From Erythrobacter sp. (GTDB taxonomy: Bacteria; Pseudomonadota; Alphaproteobacteria; Sphingomonadales; Sphingomonadaceae): 18,091 bases of DNA. The DNA lies in assembly GCA_003483125.1 (NCBI GenBank), contig DMWU01000226.1, positions 1-18,091 on the forward strand, read 5' to 3'. Every line of letters starts with the position of its first letter. Positions within the stretch are counted from its first letter, which is position 1. The notes under the pieces are model-generated. The model ran no database searches. It was not told the origin of the DNA and saw only the letters and a list, made by a program, of their open reading frames with translations. The position numbers were made by a program, and so were the translations under genes. Shown here in pieces: positions 7,949-15,368 of the stretch.

Positions 7949-8743
7949 TCAACGCCTAAAATCGATCGTCGGGCTTGGATTATCATTCCACCAAGCGACA
8001 TCAGTCCAAGGACGAACATCCACTTCATGCGTCCAGCAATTCTTCGGTTGTTGGGCCAGATGCCAATAGGTCTCGGCAATTTCTGCGGGGTCGATAACGC
8101 CTTCATCGCCTTTCGAAGCTTTGAAGGCTTCAAACTTATCGCCCATCATCTTGCCCAGTGTGTCTGGCGCATCAACGGCCCCGTCGACCACTATGTGTGC
8201 CACATGGATACCCTGCGGCCCGAATTCGGCATGGAGCGTCTGGCAGAGCATTCTACGCCCGCCCATCGCGGCTGCATGGCTATGCTGGCCCGCATTCCCA
8301 CGGACTGCAGATGTGGCTGAGGTGACGAGCAATGTGCCCTTGCCGCGCTTTACCATTGCCGGGAACATGGCGTGGGCTAGGCGAAACACGCCGTAACATC
8401 CAAGACGCCAGCCCAATTCGAAAGTCCGATGCGGCGTATCGTGTAGCTTGCGCGTGCCGATCTGCGCGCCAAGATTGTAGAGCGCGCAATCGATCGGCCC
8501 GATATCGCGCTCGATACGCTCGACTAGTTCCTCGATTGATCCGTCGGCAGATGCATCGAGCAAGATACCAGAAGCCGAGCCGCCGGCATCCTCTATCTTA
8601 CCTACAAGCCTCTGCAGCCCCTCCTCATCGCTGCGCCGCGCCAGCACTGCATGATAACCGCCCAAAGCGAAGCGTGCTGCGGTATTGCCGCCGATCCCAG
8701 CACCTGCGCCGATTACGAGGAATACAGGTTTGTCCGATGGCAT
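7949..8743 (-). CDS. SDR-family protein lacking the canonical catalytic Tyr and Lys
   Basis: This 264-residue protein has the Rossmann-fold nucleotide motif of short-chain dehydrogenases near its start (VIGAGAGIGGNTA, Gly12, Gly16, Gly18) and the general SDR length. The usual YxxxK active site aligns with HSHAAAMGG, so Tyr is replaced by His156 and Lys by Met160. The flanking EFGPQGIHVAHIVVDGAVD resembles an SDR subgroup in which, from memory, Phe replaces Tyr but Lys is kept. It may be an NAD(P)-binding protein of altered chemistry or a non-enzymatic homologue; no substrate can be named. It lies 45 bp downstream of the PLP-enzyme gene on the same strand and is preceded by a strong GGAGG. Confidence 0.85.
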   Translation of the reverse strand: MPSDKPVFLVIGAGAGIGGNTAARFALGGYHAVLARRSDEEGLQRLVGKIEDAGGSASGILLDASADGSIEELVERIERDIGPIDCALYNLGAQIGTRKLHDTPHRTFELGWRLGCYGVFRLAHAMFPAMVKRGKGTLLVTSATSAVRGNAGQHSHAAAMGGRRMLCQTLHAEFGPQGIHVAHIVVDGAVDAPDTLGKMMGDKFEAFKASKGDEGVIDPAEIAETYWHLAQQPKNCWTHEVDVRPWTDVAWWNDNPSPTIDFRR

Positions 8744-8745
8744 GC

Positions 8746-8773
8746 AGCGCCCTCCTTTATAAGCAAGGGCGCT
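8746..8773 (-). promoter_or_regulatory. Intercistronic inverted repeat overlapping the SDR ribosome-binding site
   Basis: In the transcript direction AGCGCCC (8773-8767) pairs perfectly with GGGCGCT (8752-8746) across a 14-nt loop. The 3' arm covers the last two G of the GGAGG Shine-Dalgarno (8755-8751) of the SDR gene, and the rest of that site falls in the loop. No run of U follows, so it is not a typical rho-independent terminator. It could tune SDR translation or stabilise the message between the two genes; both are inferences. Confidence 0.4.
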
Positions 8774-8788
8774 AACTTAATCGCGAGT

Positions 8789-10105
8789 TTAAACTTGTGC
8801 CAGTGCCTGATCGAAATCGGCGATCAGATCATCGGGGTCTTCGATGCCGATCGACACGCGCACCAAATTATCGGTAATGCCCAGCGCAGCCTTGCGCTCG
8901 TCGGGAACCGAAAGATGTGTCATCGCTGCAGGAAGGCTTGCCAATGTCTCGGTTCCGCCCAGGCTGACGGCCAATTTGGCAATAGTCAGGTTGTCCAGGA
9001 ACCGGAAACTCTCAGCCTCACCGCCCTTGATGTAGAGCGAGAAGGTGCTTCCTGCCCCCGTACAATGGCGATCGAAAATGTCCTGCTGGGAGGGATCGCT
9101 GATGAAGCCGAGATAGCCTAGCCCTTCAACCTTGGGATGATCGCGCAGGAATACGCAGACCTTCTCTGCATTCTTGCCCGCTCGTTCCATGCGAAGTTCA
9201 ACCGTTTCAAGGCTACGCATCAGCATCCAGGCAGTATTGGGATCGACAATGCCGCCCATAGTGTTCCTGAGAGCGCGAACGGGGTCCATCCACTTCTTGG
9301 CGCCTGAAATTCCGCCTGCAACCAGGTCCGAATGGCCACCGACATATTTGGTGAGCGAATAGACCACGATATCGGCGCCATGCATGAGCGGGCGCTGCCA
9401 CAGCGGGCCTAGAAAGGTGTTGTCGATTGCGATCGGGCATGTCGCGTCCAACACCGCGCCGCGCGCGGCATTGACGGCTTCGATATCTACCAGCGCATTG
9501 GTGGGGTTTGCTGGGCTTTCGAGATAGATCATCGCCACCTTGCCGCCCTGCTTGGCAGCTTGGTCCTTCGCCTTTTCAAGAACTGCTTCGATTTCTTCCC
9601 TGCTCGCACCTGCAGGGAAATCGACATAAGTCACGCCGAACTTACTCAGCACCTTGGCGACGAAGCCCTCGCTGGCTGCATAGAGCGGCCCGGAATGGAC
9701 CATCACATCGCCCTGGCTGACATATGCGAGCATCAGGATGCAGATCGCTGTCATACCACTGGAGAAGGCGAGCGCGTCTTCCGCGCCGTCCCAGATTGCC
9801 AGCCTGTCTTCCAGAATTTCCTGGTTCGGGCCGTTAAAGCGCGAATAGACGAGGCCTTCTGCGCCCCCTTCGCGCTTGCCCGTAATGCCTTCAAAGTGCC
9901 GCTTGCCCGCCGCTGCATTTTCAAATGCGAACGTAGAGGTAAGGAAGATCGGCGCCTTGAGCGAACCTTCGGACAGAGCGGGGTCATAGCCATGGCCCAT
10001 CATCAGGGTCGACGGTTTGAGCTCGCGTCCGCCAATCGTGGTTTTTTCCGGCTTGGGCTTGCGACGTGGAGTGGGTGTATCGGTTGCGTCGATCGCGTCG
10101 GTCAT
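8789..10105 (-). CDS. Cystathionine gamma-synthase family PLP-dependent enzyme
   Basis: This is a fold-type I PLP enzyme of the Cys/Met metabolism family, which includes cystathionine gamma-synthase, gamma- and beta-lyases, methionine gamma-lyase and O-acylhomoserine sulfhydrylases. The PLP lysine is Lys253 in SLTKYVGGHSD; SSGMTAI and AIDNTFLGP are further cofactor-site motifs. ATG 10105 is preceded by GGGAGG and gives 438 residues, longer than the typical 380-400 because of a charged N-terminal extension of about 45 residues. The position equal to the special Cys of methionine gamma-lyase appears to be Ala (PLYAASEG), arguing against that activity. The precise reaction cannot be fixed from sequence. 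A structured leader lies upstream. Confidence 0.88.
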   Translation of the reverse strand: MTDAIDATDTPTPRRKPKPEKTTIGGRELKPSTLMMGHGYDPALSEGSLKAPIFLTSTFAFENAAAGKRHFEGITGKREGGAEGLVYSRFNGPNQEILEDRLAIWDGAEDALAFSSGMTAICILMLAYVSQGDVMVHSGPLYAASEGFVAKVLSKFGVTYVDFPAGASREEIEAVLEKAKDQAAKQGGKVAMIYLESPANPTNALVDIEAVNAARGAVLDATCPIAIDNTFLGPLWQRPLMHGADIVVYSLTKYVGGHSDLVAGGISGAKKWMDPVRALRNTMGGIVDPNTAWMLMRSLETVELRMERAGKNAEKVCVFLRDHPKVEGLGYLGFISDPSQQDIFDRHCTGAGSTFSLYIKGGEAESFRFLDNLTIAKLAVSLGGTETLASLPAAMTHLSVPDERKAALGITDNLVRVSIGIEDPDDLIADFDQALAQV

Positions 10106-10122
10106 GGAAACCTCCCTTATCT

Positions 10123-10154
10123 GGGCGCTGCTGGAATGCCTTGAGGCAGCGCCC
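10123..10154 (-). promoter_or_regulatory. Perfect 9-bp hairpin in the leader of the PLP-enzyme gene
   Basis: In the transcript direction GGGCGCTGC (10154-10146) pairs perfectly with GCAGCGCCC (10131-10123) around a 14-nt loop. The 3' arm ends 17 nt before the start codon, just upstream of the GGGAGG Shine-Dalgarno (within 10111-10118). There is no U-tract, so control of translation or of message stability is more likely than termination. See also the second hairpin directly 5' of it. Confidence 0.5.
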
Positions 10155-10159
10155 GCAAC

Positions 10160-10179
10160 GCTCCTAGGAAGGCAGGAGC
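10160..10179 (-). promoter_or_regulatory. Second leader hairpin upstream of the PLP-enzyme gene
   Basis: GCTCCT (10179-10174) pairs with AGGAGC (10165-10160) over an 8-nt loop. It directly precedes the 9-bp hairpin, with AGGAGCGTTGC (10165-10155) joining the two. This junction resembles the AGGAGCGCUGC core I remember from SAH riboswitches, but the remaining consensus elements are not clearly present. I call it only as part of a structured leader. Confidence 0.35.
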
Positions 10180-10301
10180 TGACTGGCTTCTTGCAGGCCA
10201 CCCGTTCCTAACCTCCGCAGGGACGCAACTGCACCGCAAGTGTGTTTTCGGGCCGCGACTTACAGCGAAGCGTACAGGGCTTCAACCGGTATCAGATGAA
10301 A

Positions 10302-11714
10302 TCAACCGGTAATTCCGGCTACAGTCCAGACCAAGCCCACAATCAGGAATATGCCGATCAGGTCGAGCACAAGACCCGCCCCGACCATGCGTTCAATCTT
10401 GATCCGACCCGTGGCCCAGGCAATCGCATTTGGCCCGGTGCCAGCGGGCAACATGAAGCCCCAACTTGCTGCGAGGGCAGCAGGCATGGCCAGCAACATC
10501 GGGTCTGCGCCCAGCGCCACAATCAGCGCTGCAACAACCGGTATGATCCCGCTGGCGGTCGCAACATTGCTGGCAAATTCGGTGATCAAAACCACCATGC
10601 CGACAATCGCTAGCGCAACAATGGGAAGGGGTACGGCCTCTAGTGGCAATAGGGCGTTGCCCAGCCAGTCGGCGAGGCCGGAGGATTGCATACCCGCTGC
10701 GAGCGCCAGGCCACCGCCAAACATCATGATCACACCCCATGGCGCTCGATCGGCTTCTTTCCAGACAAGAAGTGGTCGTCCCGTCCCATCAGGCAACAGG
10801 AACAGCAAGAGTCCCGCGATTATTGCAATCGTCCCATCGGTCCACGATCCTTCTGGCAGGTAGGGCAGTACAATTGGCCGCGTCATCCAAAGGAGAAATG
10901 TTATCGCCACCACTGGGACCAACCGCTGTTCCGGTATCGTCCATTTAGCATGGGTATCGATAGCATCGCGCGCCGCGCCAACGTCAAACGGATGCGTTCT
11001 GACCTGCTGCACCTTCGCGATGATCCAGGCTGCTAGCGGTACGCCAACGATCACGATAGGCAGTCCGTAAAGAGTCCATTCGGCAAAGCTGATTTGCAAG
11101 CCGATCATCCGGTCTAGCAAGCCCACGGCAATAGCGTTTGTGGGCGAACCGACCACCGTACCAAGCCCGCCGATACTCGCCGCAAAGGCAATCCCCATAG
11201 GAAGTGCACCGGCCAGGCCCTGGAAGTCACCTTCCTTTGAGCCGCCGCCCGCCAGCACCGCCAACGCCATCGGCATCATAATGAGCGATGTCGATGTATT
11301 GGAAATCAGCATCGAAAGGAAAGCGGCACTGATCATGAAGGCCAACAGTAATCTCGCCTGCCCGCCTCCTGCTCCCACCAGCCTCAATATCGCAAGGCTC
11401 AGGCGCCGATGCAGCCCTGTGCGTTCGATTGCCAGGGCGATGAACGCACCGCCAAGGATCAGGAAAAGAATGGGAGAGTAGTAATTGCTAGCTGTCTCGC
11501 GCGCGCTCGAAACTCCGGCAAAGGGCAGGACTAGAAAGGGCAGCAATGCCGTGGCAGTAAGAGGAATCGCCTCGGTCATCCACCAGGCGGCCATCCACAC
11601 TACCAGCCCGGCGACAAGCCATGCTTCCTGTGGCATTCCGGCGGGTGGAGTCGTGAAAGTGGTCGCCGCAAAAACCAACGGGCCCACTATCAGGCCAATC
11701 CGGCGCGCAGTCAT
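10302..11714 (-). CDS. DASS/SLC13-family anion symporter (putative dicarboxylate transporter)
   Basis: This 470-residue polytopic inner-membrane protein belongs to the divalent anion:sodium symporter (DASS/SLC13, CitMHS-like) group, which imports dicarboxylates, citrate or sulfate-like anions with Na+. The two related SNT-type motifs are visible as LISNTSTSLIMM with VVGSPTNAIAVG in the first half, and EFASNVATASGIIP with PAGTGPNAIAWATG in the second, matching the inverted-repeat fold. About 11-13 hydrophobic spans can be seen. ATG 11714 has AGGGGGAA upstream; the upstream in-frame start at 11735 has none. The substrate cannot be told from the sequence. The next gene is 196 bp away, so cotranscription with it is uncertain. 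Confidence 0.88.
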   Translation of the reverse strand: MTARRIGLIVGPLVFAATTFTTPPAGMPQEAWLVAGLVVWMAAWWMTEAIPLTATALLPFLVLPFAGVSSARETASNYYSPILFLILGGAFIALAIERTGLHRRLSLAILRLVGAGGGQARLLLAFMISAAFLSMLISNTSTSLIMMPMALAVLAGGGSKEGDFQGLAGALPMGIAFAASIGGLGTVVGSPTNAIAVGLLDRMIGLQISFAEWTLYGLPIVIVGVPLAAWIIAKVQQVRTHPFDVGAARDAIDTHAKWTIPEQRLVPVVAITFLLWMTRPIVLPYLPEGSWTDGTIAIIAGLLLFLLPDGTGRPLLVWKEADRAPWGVIMMFGGGLALAAGMQSSGLADWLGNALLPLEAVPLPIVALAIVGMVVLITEFASNVATASGIIPVVAALIVALGADPMLLAMPAALAASWGFMLPAGTGPNAIAWATGRIKIERMVGAGLVLDLIGIFLIVGLVWTVAGITG

Positions 11715-11740
11715 GCAGTTCCCCCTGCCAAACAAATACT

Positions 11741-11761
11741 AGGCTTGGGCGTAACAAGCCT
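11741..11761 (-). terminator. Hairpin after the DUF547 gene, possible terminator
   Basis: AGGCTTG and CAAGCCT form a perfect 7-bp stem with a 7-nt loop, 33 bp past the DUF547 stop. In the minus direction it is followed by AGTATTTGTTT, a T-rich but imperfect tail. It could instead be an operator or part of the promoter for the transporter gene: a consensus-like TTGACA lies on the minus strand at 11775-11770, but I find no matching -10 at proper spacing. Confidence 0.4.
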
Positions 11762-11794
11762 CACCACATTGTCAAAAGCTCAATATGAAAATTG

Positions 11795-12946
11795 TTACTG
11801 AACTTCGTTTGACACAGGGTCTTCGCCTGGAAGCTGGATATCATTGAAAATGACGGTTCCGGTTCTGCCTTCGCGCAGAATCTTTTCAAACTTGCGCTGT
11901 TGCTCGCTCAGCAGACGTGCCATGCCTTGCGGCACCCTGAAAGAAATTTGGGTGCCATCTCTCGTAACATTGGAATAGCTCGGCTCGCGCACACCTCCTG
12001 CCATATCGGCAATGTCTGCTTCAGCGATAACTGCTTCTGATCGTGTGGTATTGGCCAGGACTTCAGCCACATCATCCTTGGCATATTGCGCAATGTGGTT
12101 ACGCAGATCTTTTTCCCAGTCCGTGAAATAGAAATTGCGCGCTTCTTCATAGATCGTCGAGACCTGTAATCTATCACCCCGCTTCTGTGCGCCACGCAGC
12201 GAGTTGATGAAATCGGTGGCTCCACGTTCGAGCAAACGCCCGACATTGTCAGAATTGAACGCGTCGCCCTGGATCGAAGGCCCACCAATATCGCCGCGCC
12301 AGAAACCGTAGATGACCTTGGGGTCTTTCCAGTTTGGATATACGATTTTCGTGCGAATATCCTTGGGGCTTAAACGCACGCCCTGCACCGTGATGAATCT
12401 GGCGTCATCTAGGGGCACTCCGTCAATCATGATTTCTCGAGGCTGGCGCACTGGCCAATTAAGGGCAATCTGCTCAACCAGCGCGACATTGTGCAGGTTG
12501 ATCCAATAGGCGAGCTGTTCATTGCGCCCCAATTGGTTGATGTTTACGGCAGCACCGGTTTCTTGCAGGTCTAGTCGATACGCACTGAAAGTAGCTTTCA
12601 GATCGGCATCGAAGAAGGAAAACAACACACGATTGCCTTCAAGTCGATAGCGTGAATCGTGCCCATACATCCGGCGTGATCCAAGACCTGGATCTGGCCG
12701 TCCGGCAGTTTCGCGCAGGGACCGCCCCATGCGGAAGACAACATAGCTTAGTACATCGTCCCAAACCGCGTAATCGATACGATCCCTATTGGGTTCAGCT
12801 GTAGGGGTAAAGCGGGCGAATTGGCTATTGGTCGTTTGCAGCGACGAATCGTGCGGAACCAACTCAGCCTCTTGGGCGATTGCAGTCGAAGCTAAAGCGG
12901 CAGCGCCAGCGCACACCATGAATTCGGTCAAAAATCGTGTCTTCAT
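11795..12946 (-). CDS. Secreted DUF547-domain protein
   Basis: This 383-residue protein has a Sec signal peptide (MKTRFLTEFMVCAGAAALAS, cleavage likely after AIA before QEAE) and a DUF547 domain. The domain is recognised by LGRNEQLAYWINLHNVALVEQI and the following VRQPREIM, at about residues 135-185. DUF547 proteins are widespread and of uncertain function; some resemble thiol-protease-like folds, but I cannot assign activity here. ATG 12946 is chosen because it begins the signal peptide and has AGGG upstream; an in-frame extension to 13018 would spoil the signal. The 180-bp gap to infC holds no gene and no convincing promoter, though a 6-bp hairpin (13092-13107) lies just past the infC stop. 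Confidence 0.85.
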   Translation of the reverse strand: MKTRFLTEFMVCAGAAALASTAIAQEAELVPHDSSLQTTNSQFARFTPTAEPNRDRIDYAVWDDVLSYVVFRMGRSLRETAGRPDPGLGSRRMYGHDSRYRLEGNRVLFSFFDADLKATFSAYRLDLQETGAAVNINQLGRNEQLAYWINLHNVALVEQIALNWPVRQPREIMIDGVPLDDARFITVQGVRLSPKDIRTKIVYPNWKDPKVIYGFWRGDIGGPSIQGDAFNSDNVGRLLERGATDFINSLRGAQKRGDRLQVSTIYEEARNFYFTDWEKDLRNHIAQYAKDDVAEVLANTTRSEAVIAEADIADMAGGVREPSYSNVTRDGTQISFRVPQGMARLLSEQQRKFEKILREGRTGTVIFNDIQLPGEDPVSNEVQ

Positions 12947-13126
12947 CTTTCTGACCCTGAGTTCAAGGGGGGGACAATACGAGCGACATGTGGTTTTTTC
13001 ACTCTTTGCCGCCTGCACTCAGTGGTTAATGTCATTGATCCAATATGCAGCCGATTTCAATATTTTCGGTCGAAGGCGGAAAGCCGTTCGTCGATCTAGT
13101 AAGATCGCGCATTGTGTTGCCCAATC

Positions 13127-13669
13127 CTACTTTGGGGCGAGCACCATCAACATTTGCCGGCCTTCGAGGCGCGGAAATGCCTCTACCTTGGCGATCTCTT
13201 CGACGTCTTCCTGCACGCGGCGCAACAGATTCATACCCAACTCCTGGTGAGCCATCTCACGCCCGCGGAATCGCAGCGTGACCTTTACCTTGTCGCCATG
13301 TTCGATGAACTTGTTCACATTGCGCATCTTCACGTCATAATCATGCGTGTCGATATTGGGACGCATCTTGATCTCTTTGATATCCTGCGTCTTTTGTGTC
13401 TTGCGCGCGGCATTGGCCTTTTTCTGAGCTTCATACCGATATTTGCCGACATCGAGGAATTTTGCCACCGGCGGGTCTGCATTTGGTGATACTTCGACCA
13501 GGTTCAGGCCCACATCTGTGGCCTGTTCGATTGCTTCCCTAGTATACATCACGCCAAGGTTTTCACCTTCGTGATCGATTACTCGAACTTTTTCGGATTG
13601 AATGAAGTTATCGTAGCGAGGGCCGCTTTTGACGGGCGGGGCCATCGAACGCCGAGGTGGACGGGCTAT
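13127..13669 (-). CDS. infC: Translation initiation factor IF-3
   Basis: IF-3 binds the 30S subunit, prevents premature joining of 50S and checks start codons and initiator tRNA. Both domains are present: the N-terminal part with [20 protein letters not shown] and [19 protein letters not shown], and the C-terminal part from [20 protein letters not shown] to LMVLAPK. The first conventional start is ATG 13645 (172 residues), but it has no Shine-Dalgarno. I place the start at an ATA codon (13669-13667), 7 nt after AGGAG. That gives 180 residues with an N-terminus [18 protein letters not shown], similar in style to the RRPxRAPP start of rhizobial IF-3. An in-frame stop at 13697-13699 excludes longer starts. 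rpmI and rplT, which often follow infC, are not adjacent. Confidence 0.9.
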   Translation of the reverse strand: MARPPRRSMAPPVKSGPRYDNFIQSEKVRVIDHEGENLGVMYTREAIEQATDVGLNLVEVSPNADPPVAKFLDVGKYRYEAQKKANAARKTQKTQDIKEIKMRPNIDTHDYDVKMRNVNKFIEHGDKVKVTLRFRGREMAHQELGMNLLRRVQEDVEEIAKVEAFPRLEGRQMLMVLAPK

Positions 13670-13676
13670 GTTTTTT

Positions 13677-13681
13677 CTCCT
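13677..13681 (-). promoter_or_regulatory. Shine-Dalgarno of infC positioned for an ATA start
   Basis: AGGAG on the minus strand is followed by AAAAAAC and then ATA (13669-13667), a spacing of 7 nt. Measured to the first ATG (13645) the spacing is 31 nt, too far for initiation. This site therefore decides the proposed start of infC. Confidence 0.65.
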
Positions 13682-13745
13682 GATACAGCCGAGATTCTAT
13701 GGGCGCTATGTAGGGATAAAAGGACGGAAGCGCTAGGGGGATGCG

Positions 13746-14465
13746 TTATGCCGCCTCGCGCCACAGCGGGAATTGCGCCAGCCTGTCTTTTACCGGCAAC
13801 ACTGCATCGATCCGGCTGGTTGGTTGCAGCGCACCTAGAATCGCTGGATCGTCCGCGTCCATGCCGCCGGTATAAGCGCCAAAAGCTGGCAGGATCATTC
13901 GGCTGTTCCCGGCCTCATCGCGCGCGACAACAGCGCAGGGGCGCGAAATACTGCGCTCACGCACACGCACTCGCATCTTCGGGTGGAAATGACCAGAGAG
14001 TTCTGGACGCGTTTCGCCTGCAACCGCTTCGTGCCGCAGCAGAATGCCACCAATTTCTAGCTCTTCCGCAATCGATCCGCCCAAGACGCCTCGCAATTCC
14101 TCGTCGTGATTACCCGTGATCCAAACCCAATCAAGAGAGCGGGTAAGCGCATCGAGCATGCCTGCCGCATATGGCTCCAAACGTGATTCGCCAGCATTAT
14201 CGTGAAAGCTATCGCCTAGCGAATAGACACGCCGCGCACCCGTTTCGCGCACAGCATCGGCAAGCCTGGCCAGCGTTTCGCGACTGTCATAGGGCGGCAC
14301 CATCTGGCCATGGGCAGCGTAGAAGCTGCCCTTTTCGAGGTGCAAGTCCGCCACCAATATCGCCTTCTCACGTGGCCAATAGAGCGTTCGCGTAGGGGTG
14401 AGCACCATCTCCTCATCACAAAACTGCATTTCAAAGTGCTTCTGGGCGAACGAAACGTGAACCAT
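13746..14465 (-). CDS. pdeM: PdeM-like metallophosphoesterase (ligase-associated DNA damage response endonuclease)
   Basis: This calcineurin-like metallophosphoesterase of 239 residues carries the metal-binding motifs in order: ADLHLEKG (DxH), SLGDSFHD (GDxxH), ITGNHDE (GNHD/E) and SGHFHPK (GHxH). The family name comes from association with a ligase and a helicase in DNA-damage clusters, but neither is in this window, so the role is by family only. ATG 14465 gives an N-terminus (MVHVSFAQKHFE) unlike relatives I recall; ATG 14429 (AGAAG 9 nt upstream, 227 residues) is at least as likely and leaves more room for a promoter facing hemF. The gap to infC is 76 bp, so the two may be cotranscribed. 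Confidence 0.87.
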   Translation of the reverse strand: MVHVSFAQKHFEMQFCDEEMVLTPTRTLYWPREKAILVADLHLEKGSFYAAHGQMVPPYDSRETLARLADAVRETGARRVYSLGDSFHDNAGESRLEPYAAGMLDALTRSLDWVWITGNHDEELRGVLGGSIAEELEIGGILLRHEAVAGETRPELSGHFHPKMRVRVRERSISRPCAVVARDEAGNSRMILPAFGAYTGGMDADDPAILGALQPTSRIDAVLPVKDRLAQFPLWREAA

Positions 14466-14510
14466 TCATCACACTTGCCGCGCTAGGTCAGCTTTGGCAA
14501 GGGGGCAAAC

Positions 14511-15368
14511 ATGAGTGATTGGACAAAGCAAAACGAGCTGGCCAAAGGCTGGTTTGAGGAATTGCGCAATAAGATCTGCGCCGAGTTCGAGGTAATCGAG
14601 CGCGAGGCAGGCTCTGACGCAAGTTTCGAATATGATAGCTGGACTCGCGAGGAAGAAGGTAACCCCGATCCTGGCGGCGGCACGCGCGGGCTAATGAAGG
14701 GCAAGGTATTCGAAAAGGTAGGGGTCAATGTCTCGACCGTGCGTGGTAACTTCGCGCCCGAATTTGCGGGGACGATCAATGGGGCGAGCGCGGAGAATCC
14801 CGGTTTTACCGCTACAGGGATCAGCCTTGTGGCGCATATGGCAAATCCGCATGTGCCCGCAGTGCATATGAATACGCGTTTTCTCACTACCCAGGCCGCT
14901 TGGTTCGGCGGCGGAGCCGACCTCAATCCGCCGCTCCCCTATGAAGAAGATACAGAAGAATTTCATGCCGCATTTCGCGCTGCCTGCGCGGGGCATAACC
15001 CGACCTACTATGATCGCTTTAAGAAATGGGCCGATGAGTATTTCTTCATCCCGCATCGCGGAGTTGCGCGCGGCGTAGGAGGTGTTTTCTACGATCATTT
15101 AGAATGCGATGACGATGCGGGTTTTGATCGGAATTTCGCCTTCACGCAGGATGTGGGCAAGGCGTTCCTCGATATCTTTCCCAAACTGGTCCGGCGCCGC
15201 ATGGAGATGGAATGGAGCGAGGCTGAAAAGCGCCAGCAGCTCGAATGGCGCGGGCGCTATGCCGAATTCAACCTCGTCTATGATCGTGGCACATTGTTCG
15301 GACTCAAAACCGGCGGCAATGTCGATGCCATCTTGATGAGCCTGCCGCCAGAAGCGGTCTGGAGCTGA
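14511..15368 (+). CDS. hemF: Oxygen-dependent coproporphyrinogen III oxidase
   Basis: HemF oxidatively decarboxylates coproporphyrinogen III to protoporphyrinogen IX with O2, a late step of haem and bacteriochlorophyll synthesis. The 285-residue cytoplasmic protein shows family blocks in order: GGGTRGLMKGKVFEKVGVN, NPHVPAVHMNTRF, WFGGGADLNPPLP, HRGVARGVGGVFYD and YAEFNLVYDRGT, ending with FGLKTGGNVDAILMSLPP. AGGGGG lies just before ATG 14511. It is divergent from pdeM with 45 bp between the annotated starts. Its TGA (15366-15368) abuts the stop of the convergent GH16 gene, giving TGATCA with no spacer. An aerobic lifestyle is consistent with the oxygen-dependent form. Confidence 0.97.
   Translation: MSDWTKQNELAKGWFEELRNKICAEFEVIEREAGSDASFEYDSWTREEEGNPDPGGGTRGLMKGKVFEKVGVNVSTVRGNFAPEFAGTINGASAENPGFTATGISLVAHMANPHVPAVHMNTRFLTTQAAWFGGGADLNPPLPYEEDTEEFHAAFRAACAGHNPTYYDRFKKWADEYFFIPHRGVARGVGGVFYDHLECDDDAGFDRNFAFTQDVGKAFLDIFPKLVRRRMEMEWSEAEKRQQLEWRGRYAEFNLVYDRGTLFGLKTGGNVDAILMSLPPEAVWS

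Noticed and set aside
9560..10144. 194-codon plus-strand open frame antisense to the PLP-enzyme gene
   Set aside because: It mirrors a well-supported minus-strand gene and has no domain features; Cys/Arg/His-rich composition is typical of a shadow frame.
10106..10201. In-frame N-terminal extension of the PLP enzyme from GTG 10201
   Set aside because: ATG 10105 has a strong GGGAGG, and the extension is encoded by the hairpin-rich leader with a Ser/Arg-rich composition unlike the protein.
11770..11775. Consensus-like TTGACA on the minus strand as the -35 of the transporter promoter
   Set aside because: No acceptable -10 hexamer is found 16-18 bp downstream, so a promoter call is not supported.
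13092..13107. CGATCT/AGATCG hairpin after infC as a rho-independent terminator
   Set aside because: The stem is only 6 bp and there is no T-tract after it in the minus direction.
13571..14119. 182-codon plus-strand open frame across infC and pdeM
   Set aside because: It is antisense to two recognised genes; no motif or ribosome-binding site supports it.
14474..14501. CTTGCC/GGCAAG inverted repeat before hemF as an FNR-like or redox operator
   Set aside because: Only six bases per arm with a 16-nt spacer, and the sequence does not match the TTGAT-N4-ATCAA FNR box.
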